From the NCBI RefSeq assembly GCF_030163795.1, contig NZ_JASJOF010000001.1:62001-126000 (forward strand): a stretch of 64,000 nucleotides of DNA, written 5' to 3'. The notes beneath the pieces were generated by a model that worked only from the letters and a program-made list of their open reading frames with translations, searched no databases and had not been told where the DNA came from. This document shows positions 35,315-44,768 of this stretch, one piece after another (within the stretch, counting starts at the first letter, position 1; each line of letters starts with the position of its first letter). The DNA is from Roseicyclus marinus. Lineage in GTDB: Bacteria > Pseudomonadota > Alphaproteobacteria > Rhodobacterales > Rhodobacteraceae. A program made the position numbers and the translations under genes.

Positions 35315-36718
35315 ATGACCGGCAAGACGCTCTACGACAAGATCTGGGACGCCCATCTCGTCCACGAAGCCGAGGATGGCACCTCGCTTTTGTATATCGA
35401 CCGCCACCTTGTCCACGAAGTCACCAGCCCGCAGGCCTTCGAAGGGCTGCGCATGACCGGCCGCAAGGTGCGCGCGCCCGAAAAGACCATCGCCGTGCCC
35501 GACCATAACGTGCCGACGACCCAAGGTCGCGAAAACCCCGACCAGATGCCCGAGGAAAGCCGCATCCAGGTGGCGGCCCTCGACAAGAACGCGCTCGATT
35601 TCGGCATTCATTACTATCCCGTTACCGATATCCGTCAGGGCATCGTGCATATCGTCGGCCCCGAACAGGGCTGGACGTTGCCGGGCATGACGGTGGTCTG
35701 CGGCGATAGCCACACGGCGACGCACGGCGCCTTTGGCGCGCTGGCGCATGGGATCGGCACCTCCGAGGTCGAGCATGTTCTGGCGACCCAGACGCTGATC
35801 CAGAAGAAATCGAAGAATATGAAGGTCGAGATCACCGGCAAGCTTGCGCCGGGCGTGACCGCCAAGGACATCACGCTGTCCGTCATCGGCCATACCGGCA
35901 CGGCGGGCGGCACGGGTTATGTCATCGAATATTGCGGCGAGGCGATCCGCGATCTGTCGATGGAAGGCCGGATGACCGTCTGCAACATGGCGATCGAGGG
36001 CGGCGCGCGCGCGGGCCTGATCGCGCCCGATGAAAAAACCTTTGCCTATGTACAGGGTCGCCCCCATGCGCCGAAGGGCGCGCAGTGGGAGGCGGCGCTC
36101 GCGTGGTGGAAGACGCTTTATTCCGACGATGACGCCCATTGGGACAAGGTCGTGACGATCCGGGGCGAGGATATCGCGCCGGTCGTGACCTGGGGCACCT
36201 CGCCCGAGGATGTGCTGCCGATCACGGCCGCCGTTCCCGCGCCCGAGGATTTCAAGGGCGGCAAGGTCGATGCGGCGAAACGCAGCCTCGATTACATGGG
36301 GCTGACGCCCGGCATGGCGCTGAAGGATATCGAGATCGACACGGTGTTCATCGGCTCTTGCACCAACGGGCGGATCGAGGATCTGCGCGCCGCGGCCGAG
36401 ATCCTGAAGGGCAAGAAGATCGCGGTGAAACGCGCGATGGTCGTGCCCGGTTCGGGTCTTGTGCGGGCGCAGGCCGAAGAAGAGGGTTTGGCCGACATCT
36501 TCCGCGAGGCGGGGTTCGAATGGCGGCTTGCGGGCTGTTCCATGTGCCTTGCCATGAACCCCGACCAGTTGCAGCCGGGCGAGCGGTGCGCCGCCACGTC
36601 GAACCGCAATTTCGAAGGGCGGCAGGGTCGCGGCGGGCGCACCCATCTGATGAGCCCTGCCATGGCGGCGGCGGCGGCCGTCACCGGGCGGCTGACGGAT
36701 GTGCGCGACTTGATGTGA
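35315..36718 (+). CDS. leuC: 3-isopropylmalate dehydratase large subunit
   Basis: 467-residue aconitase-type enzyme of leucine biosynthesis, isomerising 2- to 3-isopropylmalate with LeuD. The [4Fe-4S] ligands are C349 (in [13 protein letters not shown]), C408 and C411 ([10 protein letters not shown]). [25 protein letters not shown] (about 131-155) is a family signature. Length is the usual 466-467. Start at ATG 35315 after AAGGACC. Unusually, leuD does not follow directly: an MFS gene on the other strand separates them. Confidence 0.97.
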   Translation: MTGKTLYDKIWDAHLVHEAEDGTSLLYIDRHLVHEVTSPQAFEGLRMTGRKVRAPEKTIAVPDHNVPTTQGRENPDQMPEESRIQVAALDKNALDFGIHYYPVTDIRQGIVHIVGPEQGWTLPGMTVVCGDSHTATHGAFGALAHGIGTSEVEHVLATQTLIQKKSKNMKVEITGKLAPGVTAKDITLSVIGHTGTAGGTGYVIEYCGEAIRDLSMEGRMTVCNMAIEGGARAGLIAPDEKTFAYVQGRPHAPKGAQWEAALAWWKTLYSDDDAHWDKVVTIRGEDIAPVVTWGTSPEDVLPITAAVPAPEDFKGGKVDAAKRSLDYMGLTPGMALKDIEIDTVFIGSCTNGRIEDLRAAAEILKGKKIAVKRAMVVPGSGLVRAQAEEEGLADIFREAGFEWRLAGCSMCLAMNPDQLQPGERCAATSNRNFEGRQGRGGRTHLMSPAMAAAAAVTGRLTDVRDLM

Positions 36719-36754
36719 GACCAGCCGGGCGTCCCAAGGGGCGCCCGCAGTCTT

Positions 36755-37966
36755 TCAGGGCGCGCGCAGGATGCGGCGCATCACCGCGAGCATGGCCAGC
36801 GACAGGCCAAGGCACCAGATCGCCATGACGCCCGCCTGGTCCGGCACCGGGATGCCTGCGTCGATGATCACCCCGCCCATGCCCGGCCCGAGCGCCGTCG
36901 AGACCACCAGAACGGCGCTTGCCACGGCACGGACCGAACCGATGTGATCCGTGCCATAGGTCGCGGGCAGAAGCGTGCCCCAGATCGTGTTGGCGATGCC
37001 CTGTGTCACGCCGATCAGGCCGATGGCCACGATCCATGCGAGCGGGCTGTCGCCCATGCCGATCATCGCGATGCCGAGCCCCATGGGCAGGGCCGCAAGG
37101 GGCAGGAGCCGCGCCGGGCCGAAGCGGTCGGCGACCCAACCGGCGGCAAAGGCGGCGGCGACCTCGGACAATGCCCATGCCGGATAGGCGGGAGCCATGG
37201 CGACCAGCGACCATCCCTTGACCTCGGCGACATGGACCTGATGGAAAAAGACGACCGTCCCGATATAGCCGGGCGTCAGCATCAGCGGCACGAGCGCCCA
37301 AAACAGCCAGTGGCGCAGTGCGTCGCGTCTTTGCCAATGCCGCCCGCCAAGGCCGGGTGCGCCGGGAATGCCGCCGGTCGCGCCCTGCGGCGTGCGGTCT
37401 TGCCGCAAGAGCCAGACGAGCAGCGGCAAGATCACCACAAGAAGGATCGCCGCCACCACGATCCATCCGCCGCGCCAGCCGATCCAGCCCATCACCAGCA
37501 CGGCGGGCAGGGGCAACAGGATCTGGCCCGTGGTATAGCCCAGATTGGCGATGGCCATGGCGCGGCCCCGCGTGGCGACGAACCAGCGCGCCATCGCGGT
37601 CTGTTGCATGTGGCTGAACATGCCCTGACCGCAAAAGCGCAAGAGGAACACCGCGACCCCGAGCAGCCAGATCGTTTGTCCAAAAGCCATCAGGAGCGCC
37701 GCCCCGGCAAAGACCATGGCAAGGATGGGGGCGAGGCGCGAGAGCGGCACGGTGTCGGCCCATCCGCCGCGCCCGAAAAGGAGCGCCGCCGAGGCCAGCG
37801 TCGCGGCGGTGTAGAGCAGGCCCCATTGCCCGTCGGACAACCCGTATTCCGCCCGGATCTCGCCCGCGAAGAGCGCGATGAACCATGTGTGTCCAAGGCA
37901 GGCCCCAAGTGCGAGCAGCACACCGGTGGACAGCCAGCGCCTGTTCTCGGCGAGGAAGCGGACCAT
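36755..37966 (-). CDS. MFS transporter
   Basis: About 403 residues with twelve hydrophobic segments. It shows MFS features such as the FGRGGWADTVPLSRLAP cytoplasmic loop after helix 2 and the matching WVADRFGPARLLPLAALPMG loop in the second half. Start chosen at ATG 37966 (MVRFLAENRRWL), where the hydrophobic part begins; an open frame upstream would run into leuD. It lies between leuC and leuD on the opposite strand. Substrate unknown. Confidence 0.88.
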   Translation of the reverse strand: MVRFLAENRRWLSTGVLLALGACLGHTWFIALFAGEIRAEYGLSDGQWGLLYTAATLASAALLFGRGGWADTVPLSRLAPILAMVFAGAALLMAFGQTIWLLGVAVFLLRFCGQGMFSHMQQTAMARWFVATRGRAMAIANLGYTTGQILLPLPAVLVMGWIGWRGGWIVVAAILLVVILPLLVWLLRQDRTPQGATGGIPGAPGLGGRHWQRRDALRHWLFWALVPLMLTPGYIGTVVFFHQVHVAEVKGWSLVAMAPAYPAWALSEVAAAFAAGWVADRFGPARLLPLAALPMGLGIAMIGMGDSPLAWIVAIGLIGVTQGIANTIWGTLLPATYGTDHIGSVRAVASAVLVVSTALGPGMGGVIIDAGIPVPDQAGVMAIWCLGLSLAMLAVMRRILRAP

Positions 37967-38114
37967 GGCTGCGGGCTCCGGGATCGAGGGGTGTTCGCGC
38001 AAGTCGTAGGCCTGCCCCCGGCGCTTGACCAGAGTGCGCGTAAGACCCTCGGGCACCTTGCCGCCCGCCCCCCGAGCGGCTAAAGCGGCAACGGCCCGAC
38101 CGAGGAGAGGCGAA

Positions 38115-38720
38115 ATGGAAAAATTCACCAAGCTGAGCGGCATCGCCGCGCCCATGCCGCTGGTCAATATCGACACGGACATGATCATCCCCAAGCAGTT
38201 CCTGAAGACGATTCAGCGGTCTGGTCTGGGCAAGAACCTGTTCGACGAGATGCGCTATACCCAAGACGGTCAGGAAATCCCCGATTTCGTGCTGAACAAG
38301 CCGCAATACCGCAATGCGCAGATCATCGTCGCGGGTGACAATTTCGGCTGCGGGTCGAGCCGCGAGCATGCCCCTTGGGCGCTCCTCGATTTCGGCATCC
38401 GCTGCGTGATCTCGACCAGTTTCGCCGACATCTTCTTCAACAATTGCTTCAAGAACGGCATTCTGCCCATCGTCTTGCCGCAAGAGGACGTGGACAAGCT
38501 GATGGATGACGCGCAGCGTGGCGCAAATGCGGTCATCACCGTCGATCTGGAAAACCAGACGATCACCGGGCCCGATGGCGGCTCGATTTCCTTCGAGGTG
38601 GATCCGTTCCGCAAGCATTGCCTGCTCAACGGTCTGGACGATATCGGCCTGACGCTGGAGAAGGCGGCAGCGATCGACACCTTCGAAACGCAGGCCGCAC
38701 AAAGCCGTCCCTGGGTCTGA
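38115..38720 (+). CDS. leuD: 3-isopropylmalate dehydratase small subunit
   Basis: 201-residue partner of LeuC. The swivelling domain signature [17 protein letters not shown] (about residues 74-90) and the N-terminal [16 protein letters not shown] are intact. Start at ATG 38115, preceded by GGAGAGG. It must be expressed from its own promoter, because the upstream MFS gene reads the other way. Confidence 0.97.
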   Translation: MEKFTKLSGIAAPMPLVNIDTDMIIPKQFLKTIQRSGLGKNLFDEMRYTQDGQEIPDFVLNKPQYRNAQIIVAGDNFGCGSSREHAPWALLDFGIRCVISTSFADIFFNNCFKNGILPIVLPQEDVDKLMDDAQRGANAVITVDLENQTITGPDGGSISFEVDPFRKHCLLNGLDDIGLTLEKAAAIDTFETQAAQSRPWV

Positions 38721-38732
38721 TCCGACCGCCGG

Positions 38733-38760
38733 AGACCGGCTGCGGCGATGCCGCCGGTCT
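38733..38760 (+). terminator. hairpin after leuD
   Basis: AGACCGGC (38733-38740) pairs with GCCGGTCT (38753-38760); the interior GGC-GAT-GCC forms a second short stem. It lies 12 bases after the leuD stop. No T run follows, so termination is only inferred. Confidence 0.5.
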
Positions 38761-38914
38761 GCCTCGGTGATGCAAAGCGCACACACCCGCCCCGCGAATG
38801 GGGCGGAAATGTGTCTTAATCACGTTCAAAATCTTGCGACTTCAGCCGGGTTTGGGCACCTTCCCCCTCACAAGAATGCTTTGTCTGCGAGGCTTTACCG
38901 CGGATGGGGCGAAA

Positions 38915-39799
38915 ATGGCGGGGAAAAGCCCTGCCGCTGTTGAGGTAGTGTTCGTGCTGACGAGGGTCTTGGGTGCTTTGCTCCGGGCGTTGCTCGTGGT
39001 GGTGGTCGTGTCGACCCCATCACTGCTTGTACCCGGCACGACCGAGGAAGCCGCGCAAGTCGTGATGCTGATCGCGCTGGCCTTTGGCGCCTTCACCGCG
39101 CTGGAATACGGCTCGACCTTTCCCGCCCTTGTGGAATTTCGCGACGCGCCGCCGTTCAACCGGGTGCGGGTGCTGTCCCTTTTCGTCATGCTGATCGTCC
39201 TGAGCCTTGTGGCGCGGGGCGCGCAAGGCGTCGGGGACACAAGCCTCGTTCTGGTTCTGACCGCGCTGGGCATGGTGCCGGGACAGCTGATGGATTTCGC
39301 ATGGAGCCCGCTGGCGGTGGTGCTTGCACAGGTGCCGCAAGAGGGCGCGGCCCTGTCCGGGGGACAGATCACCGCGATGGCCGGTCTGGCCTTTCTGGTG
39401 ATGTTGGGCGGGCTGGCGGTCTTTTGGGGGCTTTTGCGGCTGCGGCACTGGCCGAACCGGGGCCAGCCGTTCAACGTCTGGGTCAACCTGCCGACCTTCG
39501 ATCCCACGATGGGCGGCGACGTGGTGGCGCGGCTCAACCGGGATGCGCGCGTTAATATTTTGTTAGGGCTTGCGGCGACATTCATTCTGCCGGTGGCGGG
39601 TCTGAAGGTTGCGGGGCATTTCGACCTGCTGATCCTGACCTCGCCGCAGGTGATGGTCTGGGGGATTGCCCTGTGGATGTTCCTGCCGCTGAGCATGGTG
39701 ATGCGCGGCCTTGCCATGTTGCGCGTCGCGGAGATGATCCGCGAAAGGCGGGCGCGGTTGGTGGCCGGCGTCTTGTCGGACGCGCCGCAACCGGCCTGA
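38915..39799 (+). CDS. uncharacterised membrane protein
   Basis: About 294 residues with seven or so hydrophobic segments and a charged C terminus (RERRARL). No family motif recognised. Start chosen at ATG 38915 (MAGKSPAAVEVVF), just before the first hydrophobic stretch; earlier in-frame ATGs exist at 38876 and 38798, without better ribosome binding sites. It overlaps the next gene, whose only usable start lies inside it, so the two are probably co-expressed. Confidence 0.7.
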   Translation: MAGKSPAAVEVVFVLTRVLGALLRALLVVVVVSTPSLLVPGTTEEAAQVVMLIALAFGAFTALEYGSTFPALVEFRDAPPFNRVRVLSLFVMLIVLSLVARGAQGVGDTSLVLVLTALGMVPGQLMDFAWSPLAVVLAQVPQEGAALSGGQITAMAGLAFLVMLGGLAVFWGLLRLRHWPNRGQPFNVWVNLPTFDPTMGGDVVARLNRDARVNILLGLAATFILPVAGLKVAGHFDLLILTSPQVMVWGIALWMFLPLSMVMRGLAMLRVAEMIRERRARLVAGVLSDAPQPA

Positions 39800-40833
39800 T
39801 CCTCGCCGCCGCTCTGGGTCTGCTGGCCCTGCCTGCCGGGGCCGACACCTTGCGGATCGCCAGTTTTCACACGCAATTGACGCGGGATGGTCCGGGCCTG
39901 TTGCTGCGCGACATCACGCGCGGCGGCGATGCGCAGATCGCCGCAAGCGTCGCGGTGATCGTCGCGGCCGGGGCCGATGTCATCGTCTTGCAGGAGGTGG
40001 ATTTCGACGCGGAGGGTGCGGCGCTGGCGGCGTTGAGCCGCGATCTGGAAGCGGCGGGCCTGTCCTATCCGCATCGTCTGGCGCTGCGGCCCAACACCGG
40101 GTGGCCCACGGGTGTCGATATCGATGGGGACGGGCGCAGTTGGCGGGCGCGGGATGGGCATGGCTATGGCCATTTCAACGGCCAAGGCGGGATGGCGGTG
40201 CTGTCGCGCTATCCGATCGGCGCGGTGCGGGATTTCTCGGGAATGGTGTGGGCCGACCTACCCGGCAGCGCCGCGCCCGCTGTCCTGCCCGAGGCGGCGC
40301 TGCCGGTTCTGCGGCTGGCCAGCGTTGCCGCATGGGATGTGGCGGTGGAGGTGCCGGGCGGGCCGCTACACCTGTTGGCGCTTCATGCCACGCCGCCGGT
40401 GTTTGACGGGCCGGAGGATCGCAACGGCTGGCGCAACGCCGATGAATTGCGGTTTTGGGCCATGTATCTGGATGGCTGGTCGCCCGCCGGTCTGCCCTTT
40501 GCCGCCCGCGATTTCGCGGTGATCGGCACGCTCAACGTCGATCCCGAGCGGGGCGAAGGGCGGCCCGAGGGATTGCGCGCCCTGCTCGATCATCCGCGCC
40601 TGCAGGACGTGGTACCGCGCCGCCCCGGTGGCGGGACCGAGACCGCCGATTGGCCCGAGCCCGTGCCGGGAGATCTGCGGGTCGATTACATCCTGCCGGC
40701 CACCGGGTTGGCGGTGACGGGGGCAGGCGTCCTGTGGCCCGAGGGAGAGGAGGGGGCGCTGTCCGCCTCGGTCGCGGCGCTGGCGTCGGATCACCGGCTG
40801 GTCTGGATCGATGTTGACTGGCCCCGCGATTGA
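39673..40833 (+). CDS. exported endonuclease/exonuclease/phosphatase-family protein with altered active site
   Basis: 386 residues if started at GTG 39673, the only ATG/GTG/TTG in frame before the export segment (GLILAAALGLLALPAGA, about residues 41-57). This start has GGGGGA upstream and overlaps the previous gene by 127 bases. Mature EEP-fold motifs: LRIASFHTQL, ADVIVLQEVDF (metal-binding Glu), RVDYIL and SDHRLVWIDV (general-base His). The usual GD-x-N motif reads GTLN, so the conserved Asp is replaced by Thr. Could be a phosphodiesterase of changed activity or an inactive relative. Probably periplasmic. Confidence 0.75.
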   Translation: MDVPAAEHGDARPCHVARRGDDPRKAGAVGGRRLVGRAATGLILAAALGLLALPAGADTLRIASFHTQLTRDGPGLLLRDITRGGDAQIAASVAVIVAAGADVIVLQEVDFDAEGAALAALSRDLEAAGLSYPHRLALRPNTGWPTGVDIDGDGRSWRARDGHGYGHFNGQGGMAVLSRYPIGAVRDFSGMVWADLPGSAAPAVLPEAALPVLRLASVAAWDVAVEVPGGPLHLLALHATPPVFDGPEDRNGWRNADELRFWAMYLDGWSPAGLPFAARDFAVIGTLNVDPERGEGRPEGLRALLDHPRLQDVVPRRPGGGTETADWPEPVPGDLRVDYILPATGLAVTGAGVLWPEGEEGALSASVAALASDHRLVWIDVDWPRD

Positions 40834-40899
40834 GCGGGCTTGCTTGACGCCCCGTCACGGCTTGGCTAGGCGAGGCTGACCAATCCAGCCAAGGGACCA

Positions 40900-42009
40900 A
40901 TGACCATGACCGACCGCTCTCTCCTGATCCTTCCCGGCGACGGGATCGGCCCCGAAGTGATGGCCGAGGTGCGGAAGGTCATCGACTGGTTCGGAACGCG
41001 GGGCATTTCCTTCGACGTGTCCGAAGACCTGGTGGGCGGCTGCGCCTATGACGCGCATGGCACGCCCCTGACCGATGCCACCATGGCAAAGGCGCAGGAG
41101 GTGGACGCCGTTCTGCTGGGCGCCGTGGGCGGGCCGAAATACGACAAGCTCGATTTCAGCGTGAAGCCCGAGCGCGGCCTGCTGCGTTTGCGCAAGGAGA
41201 TGGACCTTTACGCCAACCTGCGCCCGGCACAGTGTTTCGACGCGCTGGCCGATTTCTCGTCGCTCAAAAAGGACGTGGTGGCGGGCCTCGACATCATGAT
41301 CATCCGCGAATTGACGAGCGGCGTCTATTTCGGGGAACCGCGCGGGATCATCCGCGAAGGCAACGAGCGGGTCGGCATCAACACCCAGCGCTACACCGAA
41401 AGCGAGATCGCCCGCGTGGCGCGGTCGGCGTTCGAAATGGCGCGGCGGCGGAACAACAAGGTCTGTTCCATGGAAAAGGCCAATGTGATGGAATCGGGCG
41501 TGCTGTGGCGCGACGTGGTGCAGGAAATCCACGATGCCGAATACCCCGATGTCGAGCTGTCGCACATGTATGCAGATGCAGGCGCGATGCAGCTGACCCG
41601 CTGGCCCAAGCAGTTCGACGTGATCGTGACCGACAACCTGTTCGGTGACCTGCTGTCCGATCTGGCCGCGATGCTGACCGGATCGCTGGGCATGTTGCCC
41701 TCGGCCAGCCTTGGCGCGCCGATGGCCAATGGCCGGCCCAAGGCGCTGTATGAGCCGGTGCATGGCTCTGCCCCTGATATCGCGGGACAGGGCAAGGCCA
41801 ACCCCATCGCCTGCATCCTGAGTTTCGCGATGGCGCTGCGCTATTCCTTCGATCTGGGCGCGGAGGCCGAGCGGCTGGAGCATGCCGTGAACGCCGTTCT
41901 GGCCGATGGCGTGCGCACTGCCGACCTGATGGGCCCCGAGGGCGGCACGCCGGTGTCGACCGCCGCGATGGGCGATGCCATCGTGGCCAAGCTCGCCGCG
42001 AGTGTCTGA
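40900..42009 (+). CDS. leuB: 3-isopropylmalate dehydrogenase
   Basis: 369-residue NAD-dependent enzyme, third step of leucine biosynthesis. Opening [18 protein letters not shown], substrate Arg motifs [17 protein letters not shown], and the signature [27 protein letters not shown] (about 245-271). Start at ATG 40900 after AAGGGACC; a second ATG two codons on is also possible. Separated from leuCD by the membrane protein and EEP genes, which is not the standard operon. Followed one base later by an SDR gene. Confidence 0.97.
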   Translation: MTMTDRSLLILPGDGIGPEVMAEVRKVIDWFGTRGISFDVSEDLVGGCAYDAHGTPLTDATMAKAQEVDAVLLGAVGGPKYDKLDFSVKPERGLLRLRKEMDLYANLRPAQCFDALADFSSLKKDVVAGLDIMIIRELTSGVYFGEPRGIIREGNERVGINTQRYTESEIARVARSAFEMARRRNNKVCSMEKANVMESGVLWRDVVQEIHDAEYPDVELSHMYADAGAMQLTRWPKQFDVIVTDNLFGDLLSDLAAMLTGSLGMLPSASLGAPMANGRPKALYEPVHGSAPDIAGQGKANPIACILSFAMALRYSFDLGAEAERLEHAVNAVLADGVRTADLMGPEGGTPVSTAAMGDAIVAKLAASV

Positions 42010-42010
42010 G

Positions 42011-42754
42011 ATGCGGACCGCGCTGGTCACCGGGGCGGCGCGGGGCATCGGACTGGCGACCGCGCGCCTGTTCCTTGAAGAAGGTTGGCGCGTGGTCATG
42101 GTGGACCGCGACGCGGAGGCGCTGGGCGAGGCCGCGGAAGGTCTGGACAACGCGGTCGCCGTGGTCGCCGATGTATCCGTCGGGCAGGACGTGGCCCGGC
42201 TGGTGCAGGAGGTGGCGGGGCCCGAGGGGCTGGCCGCGCTGGTGAACAACGCGGGCATCGCCGACTTCGGACCGATCGAGGACACCGGATTCGACCGCTG
42301 GCGCGCGGTGATGGACGTGAACCTCGATGGCGTGTTCCGCATGACGCAGGCCTTGACGCCCGCGCTCAAGACGGCACGGGGGGCGGTGGTCAACATCGCC
42401 TCCATCTCGGGGCTCCGGGCCTCGACGCTTCGGGTGGCCTATGGCACGTCCAAGGCCGCCGTGATCCACCTGACCAAGCAGCAGGCCGTCGAACTGGGCG
42501 AATACGGCATCCGGGCCAATTGCGTCTGCCCCGGGCCGGTGCGGACCAAGCTGGCGATGGCGGTACATACGCAAGACATCATCGACGCCTATCACGATGC
42601 GATCCCGCTGAACCGCTACGGGTCGGAGCGCGAGATCGCCGAGGCGATCGTGTTCCTGTGTTCGGATCGCGCCAGCTACATCACCGGGCAAAGCCTTGCG
42701 GTGGATGGCGGGTTCGAGGCTGCGGGCGTGGGTCTTCCGGCGCTGCGCCGCTGA
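42011..42754 (+). CDS. short-chain dehydrogenase/reductase
   Basis: 247-residue classical SDR. NAD-binding TGAARGIG (7-14), NNAG (79-82), catalytic Ser131/133, Tyr144 and Lys148 (AYGTSKAA) all present, and a late GQSLAVDGG motif. Start at ATG 42011, one base after the leuB stop, so likely in the same transcript. Substrate unknown; the family includes 3-oxoacyl-ACP-reductase-like enzymes and sugar dehydrogenases. Confidence 0.92.
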   Translation: MRTALVTGAARGIGLATARLFLEEGWRVVMVDRDAEALGEAAEGLDNAVAVVADVSVGQDVARLVQEVAGPEGLAALVNNAGIADFGPIEDTGFDRWRAVMDVNLDGVFRMTQALTPALKTARGAVVNIASISGLRASTLRVAYGTSKAAVIHLTKQQAVELGEYGIRANCVCPGPVRTKLAMAVHTQDIIDAYHDAIPLNRYGSEREIAEAIVFLCSDRASYITGQSLAVDGGFEAAGVGLPALRR

Positions 42755-42805
42755 TCGCCTTTTGCCCCGTTTGACCTTCCGGCGCGTGCGAGGCAAGGTC
42801 GCGAC

Positions 42806-43771
42806 ATGACCGAAGGCAGTTCCATTCTCCGCGGCGCGCTTCTCGCGCTTTTGGCGTTCGGCGTCTACGCGACGCATGACGTGATCATCAAGGCGTTGGG
42901 GGGCAGCTATTCGCCGGTGCAGATCGTGTTTTTCAGCGTGCTGTTCGGCTTTCCGCTGGTCACGATCATCCTTGCCCGCGACACGTCCGAGGCGAATCTG
43001 GTGCCGAAATACCCGGTCTGGGCGCTGTTGCGGACGCTGGCCGTGGTGGTGACCGGGCTGACGGCCTTTTACGCCTTCACGGTGCTGCCTCTGGCGCAGA
43101 CCTATGCGATCTTGTTCGCCGCACCGCTTCTGATCACGATCTTCGCCATCCCGATGCTGGGCGAAAAGGTGGGCATCCGACGGGGCCTTGCCGTGCTGGT
43201 CGGGCTGGTCGGGGTGATGGTGGTGCTGCGTCCGGGGTCGGAACCGCTGACGCTGGGCCATGCGGCGGCGCTCTTGTCGGCCTTCACCGGTGCCTTTGCC
43301 GCCGTGGTGATGCGCAAGGTCGGGCGGGAGGAGCGGACCGTGGTCCTGATCCTGTATCCGATGCTGGGGAATTTCGCGATCATGGGCGCGGCCTTACCCT
43401 TCGTCTACGAACCCATGCCGCTTATCGACATGGTGGGGCTGGCCGTGATCGCGGTGCTGTCGCTGATCGGGATGCACTTCCTGATCCTCGCCTATCGCGC
43501 GGCCCCCGCCGTGATCGTCGCGCCGATGCAATATTCCCAGATCCTCTGGGCCACGGCCTATGGCGTGATCCTGTTCGACGAGAACGTCGACCTGAACACC
43601 GCCATCGGGGCGGGCATCATCATCGCCTCGGGCGTCTACATCGTGCTGCGCGAGGCACGACTGGGCGTGTCGCTGACGACGCCCGTGTTGCGCACCCGGT
43701 CGCGGTTGGGAACGCCGGTGGCACCGCGCGTGTCCACCATGATGCGCGACGCGCCCGATCCGGCGGAATAG
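42806..43771 (+). CDS. DMT-superfamily (EamA) permease
   Basis: 321 residues with ten hydrophobic segments arranged as two EamA repeats and a hydrophilic C-terminal tail. Typical features are the N-terminal GALLALLAFGVYATHDVIIKALGG and PMLGEKVGIRRGLAVLVGLVGVMVVLRPG at the end of the first repeat. Likely exporter of an amino acid or metabolite; the substrate is not predictable. It is the second EamA gene in the window and is not a close copy of the first. Confidence 0.88.
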   Translation: MTEGSSILRGALLALLAFGVYATHDVIIKALGGSYSPVQIVFFSVLFGFPLVTIILARDTSEANLVPKYPVWALLRTLAVVVTGLTAFYAFTVLPLAQTYAILFAAPLLITIFAIPMLGEKVGIRRGLAVLVGLVGVMVVLRPGSEPLTLGHAAALLSAFTGAFAAVVMRKVGREERTVVLILYPMLGNFAIMGAALPFVYEPMPLIDMVGLAVIAVLSLIGMHFLILAYRAAPAVIVAPMQYSQILWATAYGVILFDENVDLNTAIGAGIIIASGVYIVLREARLGVSLTTPVLRTRSRLGTPVAPRVSTMMRDAPDPAE

Positions 43772-43839
43772 GGCCCGGCGCGCTGCGCCTTATGCCTCTT
43801 GCATTGGGGAGGCGGCGGCGCTATCCCGCGCGGCACGGT

Positions 43840-43916
43840 CGGAGTGTAGCGCAGCCTGGTAGCGCACCTGCTTCGGGAGCAGGGGGTCGGAGGTTCGAAT
43901 CCTCTCACTCCGACCA
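43840..43916 (+). tRNA. tRNA-Pro (anticodon CGG)
   Basis: 77 bases with encoded CCA (43914-43916). The acceptor stem CGGAGTG pairs with CACTCCG; D arm contains AGCGCAGCCTGGTAGCGC; the anticodon stem CCTGC/GCAGG holds the loop TTCGGGA, so the anticodon is CGG (proline CCG codons, frequent in this GC-rich genome); T arm GGAGG-TTCGAAT-CCTCT. It lies between the DMT and RraA-like genes. Confidence 0.97.
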
Positions 43917-44014
43917 GATCACCCACATGCGCGCAGCGCCTTAGGGCGGGATGCGGCCCCTGCATGGCAGGGTCCGGACGGGATGCGCGCGCCTGTCATC
44001 GCAGAGGAGGCGAC

Positions 44015-44719
44015 ATGACGCTTGACCCCAAGATCATCGAGACGCTCAAGGGCGTATCGACCGCAACGCTGACCACGATCCTGCTCAAGAAAGGGTTGCG
44101 CAATGTCTGGCTGCGCGGGTCGCAACCGATCCGGTCCGGTCAGCCGCGGCTGGTGGGGCGTGCCTTTACCCTGCGTTTCGTGCCCGCGCGCGAGGATCTG
44201 GCGACGCCCGCAAGCTGGGGCGCGCCGATTTCCACCCGCGCCGCGATCGAGGCGATGCCCGAGGGCTGCATCGCGGTGGCCGATGCGATGGGCGTGACGG
44301 ATGCGGGCATTTTCGGTGACATCTTGTGTAACCGCATGATGCAGAAGGGCGTCACCGCGCTGATCACCGATGGCGTGGTGCGCGATGCGGCGGGGGTTTT
44401 GTCGACGGGCCTGCCGGTCTGGTGCCGGGGCGTGGCCGCGCCGCCCTCGGTCGCGGGGCTGACCTTTGTCGGTTGGCAGGAGCCCATCGCCTGCGGCGGT
44501 GTCGCGGTCTACCCCGATGACGTGATCGTGGTCGATGATGATGGCGCGGTGTTGATCCCTGCGGCCCTGCTGGACGAGGTGGTGGCCGAGGCCCCCGAAC
44601 AGGAGCGGATGGAAGGCTGGATCATGACCGAGGTGGATCGCGGCGTGCCGCTGCCGGGACTTTACCCGATGAACGAAGAGACCAAGGCGCGTTACCAGGC
44701 GTGGAAAGACGCGCAATAA
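44015..44719 (+). CDS. RraA-family protein
   Basis: 234 residues of the RraA/MenG-like fold. It contains the family signature GVVRDAAG near residue 126 and a GDILCNRMMQKG-like loop near 103. Members include regulators of RNase E and metal-dependent 4-carboxy-4-hydroxy-2-oxoadipate (HMG) aldolases; the length here is nearer the aldolase-like members. Start at ATG 44015, with GAGGAGG upstream. Which activity applies cannot be decided by sequence alone. Confidence 0.85.
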   Translation: MTLDPKIIETLKGVSTATLTTILLKKGLRNVWLRGSQPIRSGQPRLVGRAFTLRFVPAREDLATPASWGAPISTRAAIEAMPEGCIAVADAMGVTDAGIFGDILCNRMMQKGVTALITDGVVRDAAGVLSTGLPVWCRGVAAPPSVAGLTFVGWQEPIACGGVAVYPDDVIVVDDDGAVLIPAALLDEVVAEAPEQERMEGWIMTEVDRGVPLPGLYPMNEETKARYQAWKDAQ

Positions 44720-44768
44720 TCGCTTTGCCGCCTCCGGCATTCGACCGGGGGCGGCATTGCCCGCGTAC

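Noticed and set aside
36681-38786. 701-codon minus-strand frame over the MFS and leuD region
   Set aside because: Different frame from the MFS protein, Arg/Ala-rich, no family motifs; a shadow of MFS and leuD.
43840-43916. tRNA-Pro as an integration (att) site of a mobile element
   Set aside because: No integrase, no repeat of the tRNA 3' end and no change in gene content nearby; flanking genes look like core genome.
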